Positions 1 to 5,288 of a stretch of DNA of 10,070 nt are shown one piece after another. The first letter of the stretch is position 1; each line of letters opens with the position of its first letter. This stretch comes from DASPJQ01 sp035299065 (GTDB lineage: Bacteria > Bacteroidota > Bacteroidia > Flavobacteriales_D > UBA2798), in assembly GCA_035299065.1 (NCBI GenBank), contig DATGXI010000058.1, positions 1-10,070 of the forward strand, in the 5' to 3' direction. The position numbers and the translations under genes were made by a program. The notes below the pieces were generated by a model that saw nothing but the letters and a program-made list of their open reading frames with translations, had not been told where the DNA came from and searched no databases.

Positions 1-630
1 CTCTGCCTGACTTACACCCGGGGCCATCCAGGCAACTCGTTCAGCTTCCTTTTTTTCGAGGTATGCGCGAACTTTTCCTGTAAGAATTATTTTACTGCCC
101 TCAACCGAAACGTGCACTTTGCGCGCGTCAATGCTTGCATTTCGATGAAAGGCTGCGCTAATGCTGTGCGTTACTTCTTTAGGTGTTAAACAAGGCATGA
201 TTTTTAAATTGTTGTTAATACCCGCTATGCCATCCAATTTAAGTACCGCATCAGCTGCTGCCCTCCGCTGAAATTCCCAGTCAACCTCACCTTCAAGGGT
301 CACCCATCCGTTTTCAACTTTAACTTTAATTTTTTCTTCGTTTACAACACTATTCCACTTAAATGCGTTAAGTATAGCCCCGGCAATTTCCGTATCTGTT
401 TTTTTAGTAAAAGGATGACATTTTATTTGAATGTCTTCGGCTAGAGCCTTAACACCTTCAACGCGCATGGCTGCTTTTTCGGCTGCCATTTTTTTTGCAA
501 AGGTATTTACGATACCTGATAACGTAACCACACCATTAACTACACCCACTCCAATTTCAGATGCTTTTAAAAATGGGTCATACTTAAACTGCTCCATTAC
601 GTCTTTTTGAATTTGATCATCTGTTCTCAT
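1..630 (-). CDS. BON-domain protein with three BON repeats (C-terminus cut by window start)
   Basis: Reading from an ATG at 630 down to base 1 gives 210 codons without a stop, so the 3' end lies outside the window. The protein starts MRTDDQIQKDVMEQ and holds three BON modules at about residues 4-70, 78-145 and 150-210. Each has the usual pattern of a charged helix, then a beta hairpin with a glycine turn (VVTLSG, WVTLEGEV, KIILTGKV), then a helix ending in a GV or GI loop (VEGVKAL, LDGIAGI, APGVSQ). BON domains occur in OsmY-like stress proteins and are thought to contact phospholipid or other hydrophobic surfaces. No signal peptide or TM segment is visible, so it is probably cytoplasmic, unlike periplasmic OsmY. 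Similar Bacteroidota proteins are about 215-220 aa, so only a few residues should be missing. It is transcribed away from the Usp operon and has its own copy of the shared operator (709-722). Family assignment is firm; the molecular role is not known. Confidence 0.9.
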   Translation of the reverse strand, partial: MRTDDQIQKDVMEQFKYDPFLKASEIGVGVVNGVVTLSGIVNTFAKKMAAEKAAMRVEGVKALAEDIQIKCHPFTKKTDTEIAGAILNAFKWNSVVNEEKIKVKVENGWVTLEGEVDWEFQRRAAADAVLKLDGIAGINNNLKIMPCLTPKEVTHSISAAFHRNASIDARKVHVSVEGSKIILTGKVRAYLEKKEAERVAWMAPGVSQAE

Positions 631-642
631 CGTCTTTAAATT

Positions 643-669
643 AAATGTTTCTTTTACAAAGAAACATTT
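643..669. repeat. Perfect 12-bp inverted repeat over the BON -7 box
   Basis: AAATGTTTCTTT (643-654) and AAAGAAACATTT (658-669) are exact reverse complements around a 3-nt centre. The repeat contains the predicted minus-strand -7 box (657-664) and ends 13 bp before the BON start codon. If transcription starts near 654, only half is transcribed, so it would act as a DNA palindrome such as a repressor operator. If it starts upstream, the whole would form a leader hairpin just before the start codon. Confidence 0.55.
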
Positions 670-722
670 TTCCGGCCCTCAGTACCATGCCGGAAATCAT
701 TCATTAAAATGATTTTTATCAG
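657..722 (-). promoter_or_regulatory. Promoter A: Crp/Fnr-like palindrome plus -7 box for the BON gene
   Basis: On the minus strand, 722 to 709 reads CTGATAAAAATCAT, a TGAT-N4-ATCA palindrome centred at 715.5. Exactly 51.5 bp further on, at 664 to 657, is TTTCTTTG, one mismatch from the Bacteroidota -7 consensus TAnnTTTG. No TTTG -33 box is present at 19-21 bp, which fits an activator-dependent promoter. Transcription would start near 654, leaving a leader of about 24 nt. The same spacing recurs in promoters B, C and D. Regulator identity is inferred from the form of the site only. Confidence 0.5.
669..696. repeat. 8-bp inverted repeat between BON operator and -7 box
   Basis: TTTCCGGC (669-676) and GCCGGAAA (689-696) are perfect reverse complements separated by 12 bp. 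The repeat fills most of the space between the operator at 709-722 and the -7 box at 657-664 of promoter A, including the missing -33 position. It abuts the 12-bp repeat at 643-669. The two half-sites are 20 bp apart start to start, about two helical turns, which suits a dimeric DNA-binding protein, but no regulator can be named. Confidence 0.4.
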
Positions 723-764
723 TTTTCAGACTTTTTACGAATTATTTACTTAAAAGGTGATTTC

Positions 765-830
765 CTGATAACAATCATATTCCGCACTGACCTGTCTCAA
801 GTCAGCTTTTGGTGCGTCTACCTATTTTTG
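765..830 (+). promoter_or_regulatory. Promoter B: Crp/Fnr-like palindrome plus -7 box for the Usp operon
   Basis: CTGATAACAATCAT at 765-778 is a TGAT-N4-ATCA palindrome centred at 771.5. TATTTTTG at 823-830 is a perfect match to the Bacteroidota -7 element TAnnTTTG and begins 51.5 bp from that centre. No -33 TTTG is seen at the expected distance. A start near 833 gives a leader of about 36 nt before the gene at 869. A second, imperfect palindrome, CTGTCTCAAGTCAG (792-805), lies between the two elements and covers the -33 region. Confidence 0.6.
792..805. promoter_or_regulatory. Second, imperfect Crp/Fnr-like palindrome in promoter B
   Basis: CTGTC-TCAA-GTCAG has the same 5-4-5 layout as the operators and differs by one base from perfect symmetry (CTGTC against CTGAC). 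Its right half GTCAG matches the operator of promoter D. Its centre (798.5) is 24.5 bp before the -7 box, roughly -35, which overlaps the -33 region. It could be a second weaker activator site or a repression site. Chance occurrence is possible. Confidence 0.35.
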
Positions 831-843
831 ACACATAAATTAT

Positions 844-853
844 TTGTTTAACC
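844..853 (+). repeat. TTGTTTAACC leader element, copy 1
   Basis: TTGTTTAACC lies exactly 15 nt before the ATG at 869. The identical 10-mer lies exactly 15 nt before the hsp20 ATG (2541-2550). In both cases A-rich sequence fills the 15 nt. It falls downstream of the predicted transcription start, so it is part of the mRNA leader and may help ribosome recruitment in a lineage without Shine-Dalgarno sites. Confidence 0.45.
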
Positions 854-868
854 ATTAATAAAAAACGT

Positions 869-1210
869 ATGAGCACAATCACACAATCAAAAACAAAAAC
901 TGTGGATGAAAGAACTCAAATAGCTTCGTTAACAGTAAATGAAAAAAAAGATAATACGAAAACCTGGACAGTGAATTCGCTTGAAGAAACCCGCTTTGGA
1001 TTAGTTCCGATTTTAATAACCATAGTTGCCTGTATGGGGGGATTTGCAGCGGCTTTTGGAACAAACACGTACGAAGTGTTGCGGCTAGCCCTGATTGTAT
1101 TTCCAACCATGGCAGTTTTAACCCTTATTCTGGCTGTTATGCCCATGAAGTATATTGTATATGTTAGTGCGGTTGCTGTGGCATTAGATGTTTTATTGCT
1201 TCTGTTTTAA
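869..1210 (+). CDS. Small three-TM membrane protein, unknown function
   Basis: This 113-aa protein has a hydrophilic, lysine- and threonine-rich N-terminus (residues 1-41), followed by three closely packed hydrophobic segments at about 43-64, 70-90 and 94-113. It ends within the last membrane segment (ALDVLLLLF), with no C-terminal tail. I do not recognise a named family. The ATG at 869 is preceded by the TTGTTTAACC leader element and by promoter B. It is the first gene of a three-gene unit: the Usp gene starts 17 bp after its stop. The position suggests an inner-membrane stress protein under the same control as the Usp, but nothing in the sequence shows a catalytic function. The long charged N-terminal segment could be a cytoplasmic interaction arm. 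Confidence 0.75.
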   Translation: MSTITQSKTKTVDERTQIASLTVNEKKDNTKTWTVNSLEETRFGLVPILITIVACMGGFAAAFGTNTYEVLRLALIVFPTMAVLTLILAVMPMKYIVYVSAVAVALDVLLLLF

Positions 1211-1227
1211 TCTCTAGTTCAACATAC

Positions 1228-2049
1228 ATGAAAACCTTACTTGTGCCAACTGATTTTTCGCCTGTGGCGTTGAATGCTGCTTACTATGCCGCTGAAATTG
1301 CCAGTTTAACTGGGGCAAGGATCCTATTGCTTCACGTGTACGCAATACCTGCAATACCAAGCGAAACAATGGTCATTCTTCCCATAACTCAACTGGAAGA
1401 GGGAAGCCTGGAGGTACTGGATTCAATTAAAGGCGAGATTCAGCAAAAACACAATGGGAAATTAAAAATTGAATGCCGCACACTTGGCGGACTCCCTTCG
1501 CTTGAAATAGATGCACTTGCAAAAGAGTCTAATGCCGATCTTGTAGTAATGGGAATGATGGGAGCAGGTTACCTGACTGAAAAATTAGTTGGTAGTGTCA
1601 CAAGCACATTATTGATGAGGGCAAAATGTCCGGTGCTGGCAATACATAAAAATATAAAGTTTAAAAGCCTTAAAAAAATATTGCTGGCCTGTGACTATTC
1701 TGAAATACAGAACAAAACAATACTTGACCCTTTGAAAGAACTTGCAGAAATGTTTAAATCTCATATTTATATTTTAAATGTTGCGAAAGACACCGAGACC
1801 TTGCCCACTGCTGAACAGGCTGCAGCAGGCATTAAACTGAATCATTCCCTGGAGGCATTCGACCATTCATTTCATTCATGGATAAATGAGGATATCATTG
1901 ATGGCCTTAACCAATTTGCCGAAATAAATATGATTGATCTTGTTGTAATGGTACCACACAGGCACAATTTATTGCAGCGCATTTTTCATGAGCCAAATAC
2001 TAAAAGAATGGCTTTTCACACGTCTACTCCATTACTTGCATTACATTAA
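1228..2049 (+). CDS. Tandem universal stress protein (two UspA domains)
   Basis: The 273-aa protein contains two Usp domains, about residues 1-141 and 148-273, each beginning with the family's first strand (KTLLVPTDFS; KKILLACDYS). Domain 1 has a complete ATP-binding signature G-2x-G-9x-G-S (G109, G112, G122, S123), with D9 in the strand-1 VPTDFS motif. Domain 2 ends DLVVMVPHRHNLLQRIF and lacks the glycine signature, so it is probably a non-nucleotide-binding or dimerising half. Usp proteins are cytoplasmic and are induced by growth arrest, low oxygen or energy stress; many sense ATP or AMP. Tandem forms of this size are common in Bacteroidota. It is the second gene of the operon driven by promoter B. 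Family assignment is firm; the specific signal is not known, although the Crp/Fnr-like site upstream points to oxygen or redox control. Confidence 0.95.
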   Translation: MKTLLVPTDFSPVALNAAYYAAEIASLTGARILLLHVYAIPAIPSETMVILPITQLEEGSLEVLDSIKGEIQQKHNGKLKIECRTLGGLPSLEIDALAKESNADLVVMGMMGAGYLTEKLVGSVTSTLLMRAKCPVLAIHKNIKFKSLKKILLACDYSEIQNKTILDPLKELAEMFKSHIYILNVAKDTETLPTAEQAAAGIKLNHSLEAFDHSFHSWINEDIIDGLNQFAEINMIDLVVMVPHRHNLLQRIFHEPNTKRMAFHTSTPLLALH

Positions 2050-2068
2050 TACTTGAAACTTGAATCAG

Positions 2069-2452
2069 ATGAATCTATCTCCGGTTAAAATAAACATAAA
2101 TGATCACCGAAAAATTTTTGCTATCCAGCAAGATTTCAATGAGGCCTTTCCCTACCTGAAACTCGAATTTTTCAAAAAATCAAACTCGTCTGGCGGCCAA
2201 CCTGGTATGAAACCTGTTGAGGATAATAAAACAATTGCAGAATGCCGAACAAGGCATAATAATGGTACAATTGAAATAAGTCCTAATATGACAGTTGCTG
2301 ACCTGGAACAATATTTTGCTGACGTTTTTGGAATAACAGTAAATGTATGGCGAAAATCAGGTAAAGTATGGTTAGAAACAAGCGTTACAGAAGGATGGAC
2401 CTTACTTGAACAAAACAAACAGGGTGAAGCCTTGAGTAGTAAGGCCTCCTGA
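2069..2452 (+). CDS. Conserved-looking hypothetical protein, 127 aa, last gene of Usp operon
   Basis: I do not recognise a characterised family. The protein is soluble, with no signal peptide or TM segment. It has an alpha/beta look: MNLSPVKININ, then an amphipathic stretch (FAIQQDFNEAFPYLKLEFF), a glycine/serine-rich loop (SNSSGGQPG) and a second half with strand-helix-strand character (TIEISPNMTVADLEQYFADVFG, then ITVNVWRKSGKVWLET). It ends in a polar tail. The frame can also start with TTG at 2060, giving three more residues (MNQ). I chose ATG 2069 because it is a standard start, sits 19 bp after the Usp stop and loses nothing obviously structured. Gene order implies co-transcription with the Usp, so a stress-associated role is likely, but this is inferred from position only. 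Confidence 0.75.
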   Translation: MNLSPVKININDHRKIFAIQQDFNEAFPYLKLEFFKKSNSSGGQPGMKPVEDNKTIAECRTRHNNGTIEISPNMTVADLEQYFADVFGITVNVWRKSGKVWLETSVTEGWTLLEQNKQGEALSSKAS

Positions 2453-2458
2453 ATAAAC

Positions 2459-2524
2459 CTGATGAAAATCATGTTTTTTACTGATCGGACTCATTGAAAC
2501 CGCAAAACTTCCAAATTAATTTTA
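2459..2524 (+). promoter_or_regulatory. Promoter C: Crp/Fnr-like palindrome, -33 and -7 boxes for hsp20
   Basis: CTGATGAAAATCAT at 2459-2472 is a TGAT-N4-ATCA palindrome centred at 2465.5, starting six bases after the stop of the preceding gene. A -7-like TAATTTTA at 2517-2524 (one mismatch from TAnnTTTG) begins 51.5 bp from that centre. An ATTG at 2493-2496 lies 20 bp upstream of the -7 box and can serve as the -33 element. The start would be near 2527, with a leader of about 39 nt. The short stem followed by GTTTTTT could also act as a weak terminator for the Usp operon. Confidence 0.6.
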
Positions 2525-2540
2525 TGTAGTCATTAATAAA

Positions 2541-2550
2541 TTGTTTAACC
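2541..2550 (+). repeat. TTGTTTAACC leader element, copy 2
   Basis: This 10-mer is identical to the one at 844-853, with the same 15-nt distance to the start codon (here 2566) and a similar A-rich run between. It lies inside the predicted hsp20 mRNA leader. Confidence 0.45.
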
Positions 2551-2565
2551 TTAAAAACTAAAAAA

Positions 2566-3000
2566 ATGGAATTAGTAAAATCAAACGGAACAACCTTCCC
2601 TAACCTTTTATCTGACTTCTTCAACAATGACTTTTTTAGCCCACGCTGGATGGAAAGGGAATTGGAGAGAAGCTTACCAGCAGTCAACATTAAAGAGAAC
2701 AAAGACAGTTTTAGTATTGAATTTGCTGCTCCCGGATTCAATAAAGCCGATTTTAAAATTGATGTTGAGTCAACCATTTTAACAGTTAGCGCTGAGAAAA
2801 AAGAAGAAAAATCGGAAGAGAAAGACCGCTTTACGCGCAAAGAGTTTTCCTATAATTCGTTCAGCAGGTCGTTTACATTGCCACAAACTGTAATTGGCGA
2901 TAAAATTGACGCTAAATACCAGGATGGTATTCTAAAACTAAGCATTCCTAAAAAAGAGGAAGCAAAACAACTGCCAAAAAAAGAAATTAAAGTTGCCTGA
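2566..3000 (+). CDS. hsp20: Small heat shock protein, Hsp20/alpha-crystallin family
   Basis: The 144-aa length is typical for bacterial small heat shock proteins. A short N-terminal arm (1-36, with FFNNDFFSPRW) precedes the alpha-crystallin domain at about 37-129. That domain shows PAVNIKENKDSFSIEFAAPGF at its start and the conserved A/G-x-L strand (GILKLSIPKK, 121-130) at its end. The tail KKEIKVA supplies the I-x-V form of the I-x-I motif (I141, V143) that docks into neighbouring subunits. The family forms ATP-independent cytoplasmic oligomers that hold unfolding proteins for DnaK/ClpB. The gene stands alone between promoter C and the terminator at 3013-3039. No CIRCE-like inverted repeat is seen upstream; the recognisable site is Crp/Fnr-like, so control by oxygen or redox state rather than heat alone is a reasonable inference. 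Confidence 0.96.
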   Translation: MELVKSNGTTFPNLLSDFFNNDFFSPRWMERELERSLPAVNIKENKDSFSIEFAAPGFNKADFKIDVESTILTVSAEKKEEKSEEKDRFTRKEFSYNSFSRSFTLPQTVIGDKIDAKYQDGILKLSIPKKEEAKQLPKKEIKVA

Positions 3001-3012
3001 ACAGAGCCATTC

Positions 3013-3039
3013 AAACCCGGCCAAACCAGCCGGGTTTTT
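3013..3039 (+). terminator. Rho-independent terminator after hsp20
   Basis: The stem AAACCCGGC (3013-3021) pairs perfectly with GCCGGGTTT (3029-3037) around a 7-nt loop and runs into five Ts (3035-3039). It begins 12 bp after the hsp20 stop, which supports a single-gene hsp20 transcript. Only about 20 bp separate it from the next start codon. Confidence 0.92.
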
Positions 3040-3059
3040 CATTCTATAAATTTAATACT

Positions 3060-3263
3060 ATGCGATTTTTAAAAATTAAAACCACCTGGACAAATACTGA
3101 GTTAGGCCTGCTTAAGTTATGCCTTGTGTGTGCGGGCATTAGTTTGGGCCTGTATTTTTATAAATATGTGGTTGAAATGTTCTGGGGATTTGTATTTGTT
3201 GCAACTCTCACAGGGGCATACCTGTTCATTCAGTGGTTTAAAAAAATGGATGAGAGTAACTGA
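3060..3263 (+). CDS. Small two-TM membrane protein, unknown, heading the Mla run
   Basis: The 67-aa protein has a basic N-terminus (MRFLKIKTTW) and two hydrophobic segments at about 15-34 and 39-59, ending in a charged KKMDESN tail. I do not recognise a family. It is the first of eight tightly packed genes: the next starts two bases after its stop. A -7-like TAAATTTA lies at 3047-3054, only five bases before the ATG, so a transcript from it would be nearly leaderless; no operator palindrome accompanies it. The alternative is read-through of the hsp20 terminator. Its place directly ahead of mlaEFD homologues suggests an envelope role, but this rests on position alone. Confidence 0.65.
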   Translation: MRFLKIKTTWTNTELGLLKLCLVCAGISLGLYFYKYVVEMFWGFVFVATLTGAYLFIQWFKKMDESN

Positions 3264-3265
3264 TT

Positions 3266-3775
3266 ATGCCAAACAAAATAGAAAATAGTCGTTTTGTTAT
3301 TGTGATTATTGTTGCACATACCCTGGCATACCTTTTAGCAGGAGGAGTCACTTACCAGCTAATTACTAAAAGTATTTGGAACGAGCCCAACGCATTGCTG
3401 GCAACCTACCTGCGAACACCAACAGAACCCGAATTGTGGAATTTTGCCATGGTTTGGCAAATACCAGCTCAACTTTTAAGAGGGCTGTTGATGGGATTGG
3501 CTTTACTGCCTTTAAGCAGTTCGTTAAAAGACTGGACCACTTTAAAAAAAGCCGCCTTGTTCGGGTCTTTGTTTTTTGTATTCACCCATATATCCGCTTC
3601 GGCACCATCACCTGCCAATATTGAAGGTATTGTGTACATGAAGCCAGAATTTATTCAGTTAGGGTTTGCAAAAATGCAGGTTGAAATGATACTGCATAGC
3701 ATTATAGCCGGCTTTATTTTTGCACAATACGCCTATAAAAAATTGCCTCAGCAAGCAACAATTGTTTCGAAATGA
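3266..3775 (+). CDS. Four-TM membrane protein, unknown, upstream of mlaE
   Basis: The 169-aa protein has hydrophobic segments at about 9-32, 64-84, 94-112 and 139-157. The loop between the first two (residues 35-63, with WNEPNALLATYLRTPTEPEL) is probably extracytoplasmic, and the tail is basic. I do not recognise a characterised family. Its stop overlaps the mlaE start by four bases (ATGA at 3772-3775), so translation of the two is probably coupled, and it may be an accessory subunit of the lipid transporter or a second envelope function. The start ATG at 3266 lies directly after the preceding stop. No catalytic motif was seen. Confidence 0.75.
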   Translation: MPNKIENSRFVIVIIVAHTLAYLLAGGVTYQLITKSIWNEPNALLATYLRTPTEPELWNFAMVWQIPAQLLRGLLMGLALLPLSSSLKDWTTLKKAALFGSLFFVFTHISASAPSPANIEGIVYMKPEFIQLGFAKMQVEMILHSIIAGFIFAQYAYKKLPQQATIVSK

Positions 3776-4539
3776 AATTAACCGGTATCAAATACTTTTT
3801 GGAAGAAACCGGTGACATAGCGCGTTTCAGCGCCCGTTTTTTTACCGAAGTGTTTAAACCAAAGCATGAATTTGCCGAATTCCTGCGTCAATGCTTTTAC
3901 ATTGGTTACAAATCATTGCCACTTGTTGCATTAACAGCATTTATAATGGGACTGGTTTTAACCATTCAATCACGCCCTACCCTGGTTGAATTTGGAGCTG
4001 AATCATGGTTACCCATGATGATTTCAGTTTCCCTTGTACGTGAAATTGCACCGGTAATAACCGCACTTATATGTGCCGGTAAAGTTGGTTCGGGTATTGG
4101 TGCCGAGCTAGGTTCCATGAAAGTAACTGAACAAATTGATGCAATGGAAGTATCAGGAACCAATCCATACAAATACCTTGTAACAACCCGTGTAATGGCA
4201 ACTACGTTAATGATTCCTGTACTGGCAATCATGGCCGATAGCATTGCACTGTATGGAGGATACCTTGGCGCCAATATTAAAGGCGTGGTTAGCTGGGACC
4301 TTTTTTGGAACCAGGTATTTAATACATTATCATTTAGCGATGTATTTCCTTCACTTATAAAAACATTCTTTTTTGGATTTGCAATTGGAATTATAGGTTG
4401 TTATAAAGGATTCAACACACAAAAAGGAACTGAAGGCGTTGGGAAAGCAGCTAATTCAGCGGTTGTGATTGCATCGTTGTTGGTTTTTCTTATTGACCTG
4501 GTAGCTGTTCAAATTAGCGACATTTTACAACTCACATGA
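3772..4539 (+). CDS. mlaE: MlaE-family ABC transporter permease
   Basis: At 255 aa this has the normal MlaE length. It has an N-terminal amphipathic region (1-45) and about five hydrophobic stretches between residues 48 and 253. The family hallmark is clear: GKVGSGIGAELGSMKVTEQ and then IDAMEVSGTNP (103-132), the cytoplasmic segment that couples to the ATPase. MlaE is the inner-membrane permease of the MlaFEDB complex, which moves phospholipids between inner and outer membranes through an MCE-protein ring. It overlaps the preceding gene by ATGA, and its own stop overlaps the ATPase start by ATGA (4536-4539), so stoichiometric production is likely. No mlaB (STAS) or mlaC homologue lies nearby, as is common in Bacteroidota. 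Confidence 0.95.
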   Translation: MKLTGIKYFLEETGDIARFSARFFTEVFKPKHEFAEFLRQCFYIGYKSLPLVALTAFIMGLVLTIQSRPTLVEFGAESWLPMMISVSLVREIAPVITALICAGKVGSGIGAELGSMKVTEQIDAMEVSGTNPYKYLVTTRVMATTLMIPVLAIMADSIALYGGYLGANIKGVVSWDLFWNQVFNTLSFSDVFPSLIKTFFFGFAIGIIGCYKGFNTQKGTEGVGKAANSAVVIASLLVFLIDLVAVQISDILQLT

Positions 4540-5288
4540 AAGCAACAGGAAATATTGCTGCTGAAAATGTCATTCACCTTGACCGTGTCTCTAAAGCATT
4601 TGGCAAAAACCAAGTCCTGAAAGAATTCAACCTGGAAGTAAAAAAGGGTGAAAATGTTGTTGTATTGGGAAAATCGGGTTCGGGTAAATCGGTATTGATA
4701 AAATGCATTATTGGGCTTATTAAACCTGATGCCGGTAAAATAACGGTGTTAGGAAAAAATATAACGGTATTAAACCAGCGTGACCTCGATGAAATTCGCA
4801 CAAAAATAGGGTTTCTTTTTCAAAGCAACGCTCTTTATGACTCAATGACAGTAAGAGAGAATCTTGAATTTCCCTTGCGCAGGCATAAAAAACAAGTTTC
4901 CAGGCAACAAATCAATGACCTCGTTATGGAAGTACTAACACATGTAGGGTTGTCCCATACCGTTGATATGCGGCCCGCTGAACTTTCGGGCGGTATGAAA
5001 AAACGCATTGCCCTTGCCCGAACATTGATTCTAAAACCAGAGGTTATATTATATGACGAACCAACAACGGGGCTTGATCCAATTACAGGTAAAGAAATAA
5101 GCCAGCTCATGCGTGACCTCGCAAAAAAATACAACACCTCCTCTATTATTATTTCACATGATCTCAATTGTGTGAAAATAGTGGCTGACCGGATTGTTAT
5201 GCTTATTGACGGGTATTGTTACAAAGAAGGCACATTTGAAGAATTAAAACAATCAACTGATAAAAAAATAAATTCATTTTTTGAATAA
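4536..5288 (+). CDS. mlaF: MlaF-family ABC transporter ATP-binding protein
   Basis: The 250-aa nucleotide-binding subunit shows every required motif: Walker A GKSGSGKS (45-52), Q-loop glutamine (Q96, in FLFQSNALYDSMTVREN), ABC signature LSGGM (150-154), Walker B with catalytic glutamate (VILYDEPTTGLDP, E175) and switch histidine H208 (SHD). SNALYDSMTVRENLEFPL and GGMKKR are characteristic of the MlaF/Ttg2A branch. It hydrolyses ATP at the cytoplasmic face to power MlaE. The start overlaps mlaE by four bases, and the stop shares one base with the next start (TAATG at 5286-5290). It appears intact and functional. Confidence 0.96.
   Translation: MKATGNIAAENVIHLDRVSKAFGKNQVLKEFNLEVKKGENVVVLGKSGSGKSVLIKCIIGLIKPDAGKITVLGKNITVLNQRDLDEIRTKIGFLFQSNALYDSMTVRENLEFPLRRHKKQVSRQQINDLVMEVLTHVGLSHTVDMRPAELSGGMKKRIALARTLILKPEVILYDEPTTGLDPITGKEISQLMRDLAKKYNTSSIIISHDLNCVKIVADRIVMLIDGYCYKEGTFEELKQSTDKKINSFFE

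Noticed and set aside
694..715. AAATCATT/AATGATTT inverted repeat as a terminator
   Set aside because: It is AT-only in the stem, overlaps operator A and the 669-696 repeat, and no plus-strand gene ends upstream of it. It is more simply a by-product of the operator sequence.
631..868. Small RNA or riboswitch in the divergent intergenic region
   Set aside because: The inverted repeats fit promoter and operator elements on both strands; no conserved riboswitch core was recognised.
2478..2840. Long minus-strand open frame antisense to hsp20
   Set aside because: It lies opposite a certain Hsp20 coding region, has low-complexity composition (serine/leucine-rich) and no promoter or family resemblance. 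Other antisense frames across the window were dismissed for the same reasons.
3047..3054. TAAATTTA as a fifth member of the regulon, ahead of the Mla run
   Set aside because: The -7-like box is present, but the expected position of an operator (centre 2995.5) falls in the end of hsp20 and shows no palindrome. Any promoter here is of another class.
3376..3624. Overlapping plus-strand frame inside the four-TM gene
   Set aside because: It is entirely contained in the 3266-3775 gene, which has the membrane-protein profile and ATGA coupling to mlaE; the inner frame has no recognisable feature.
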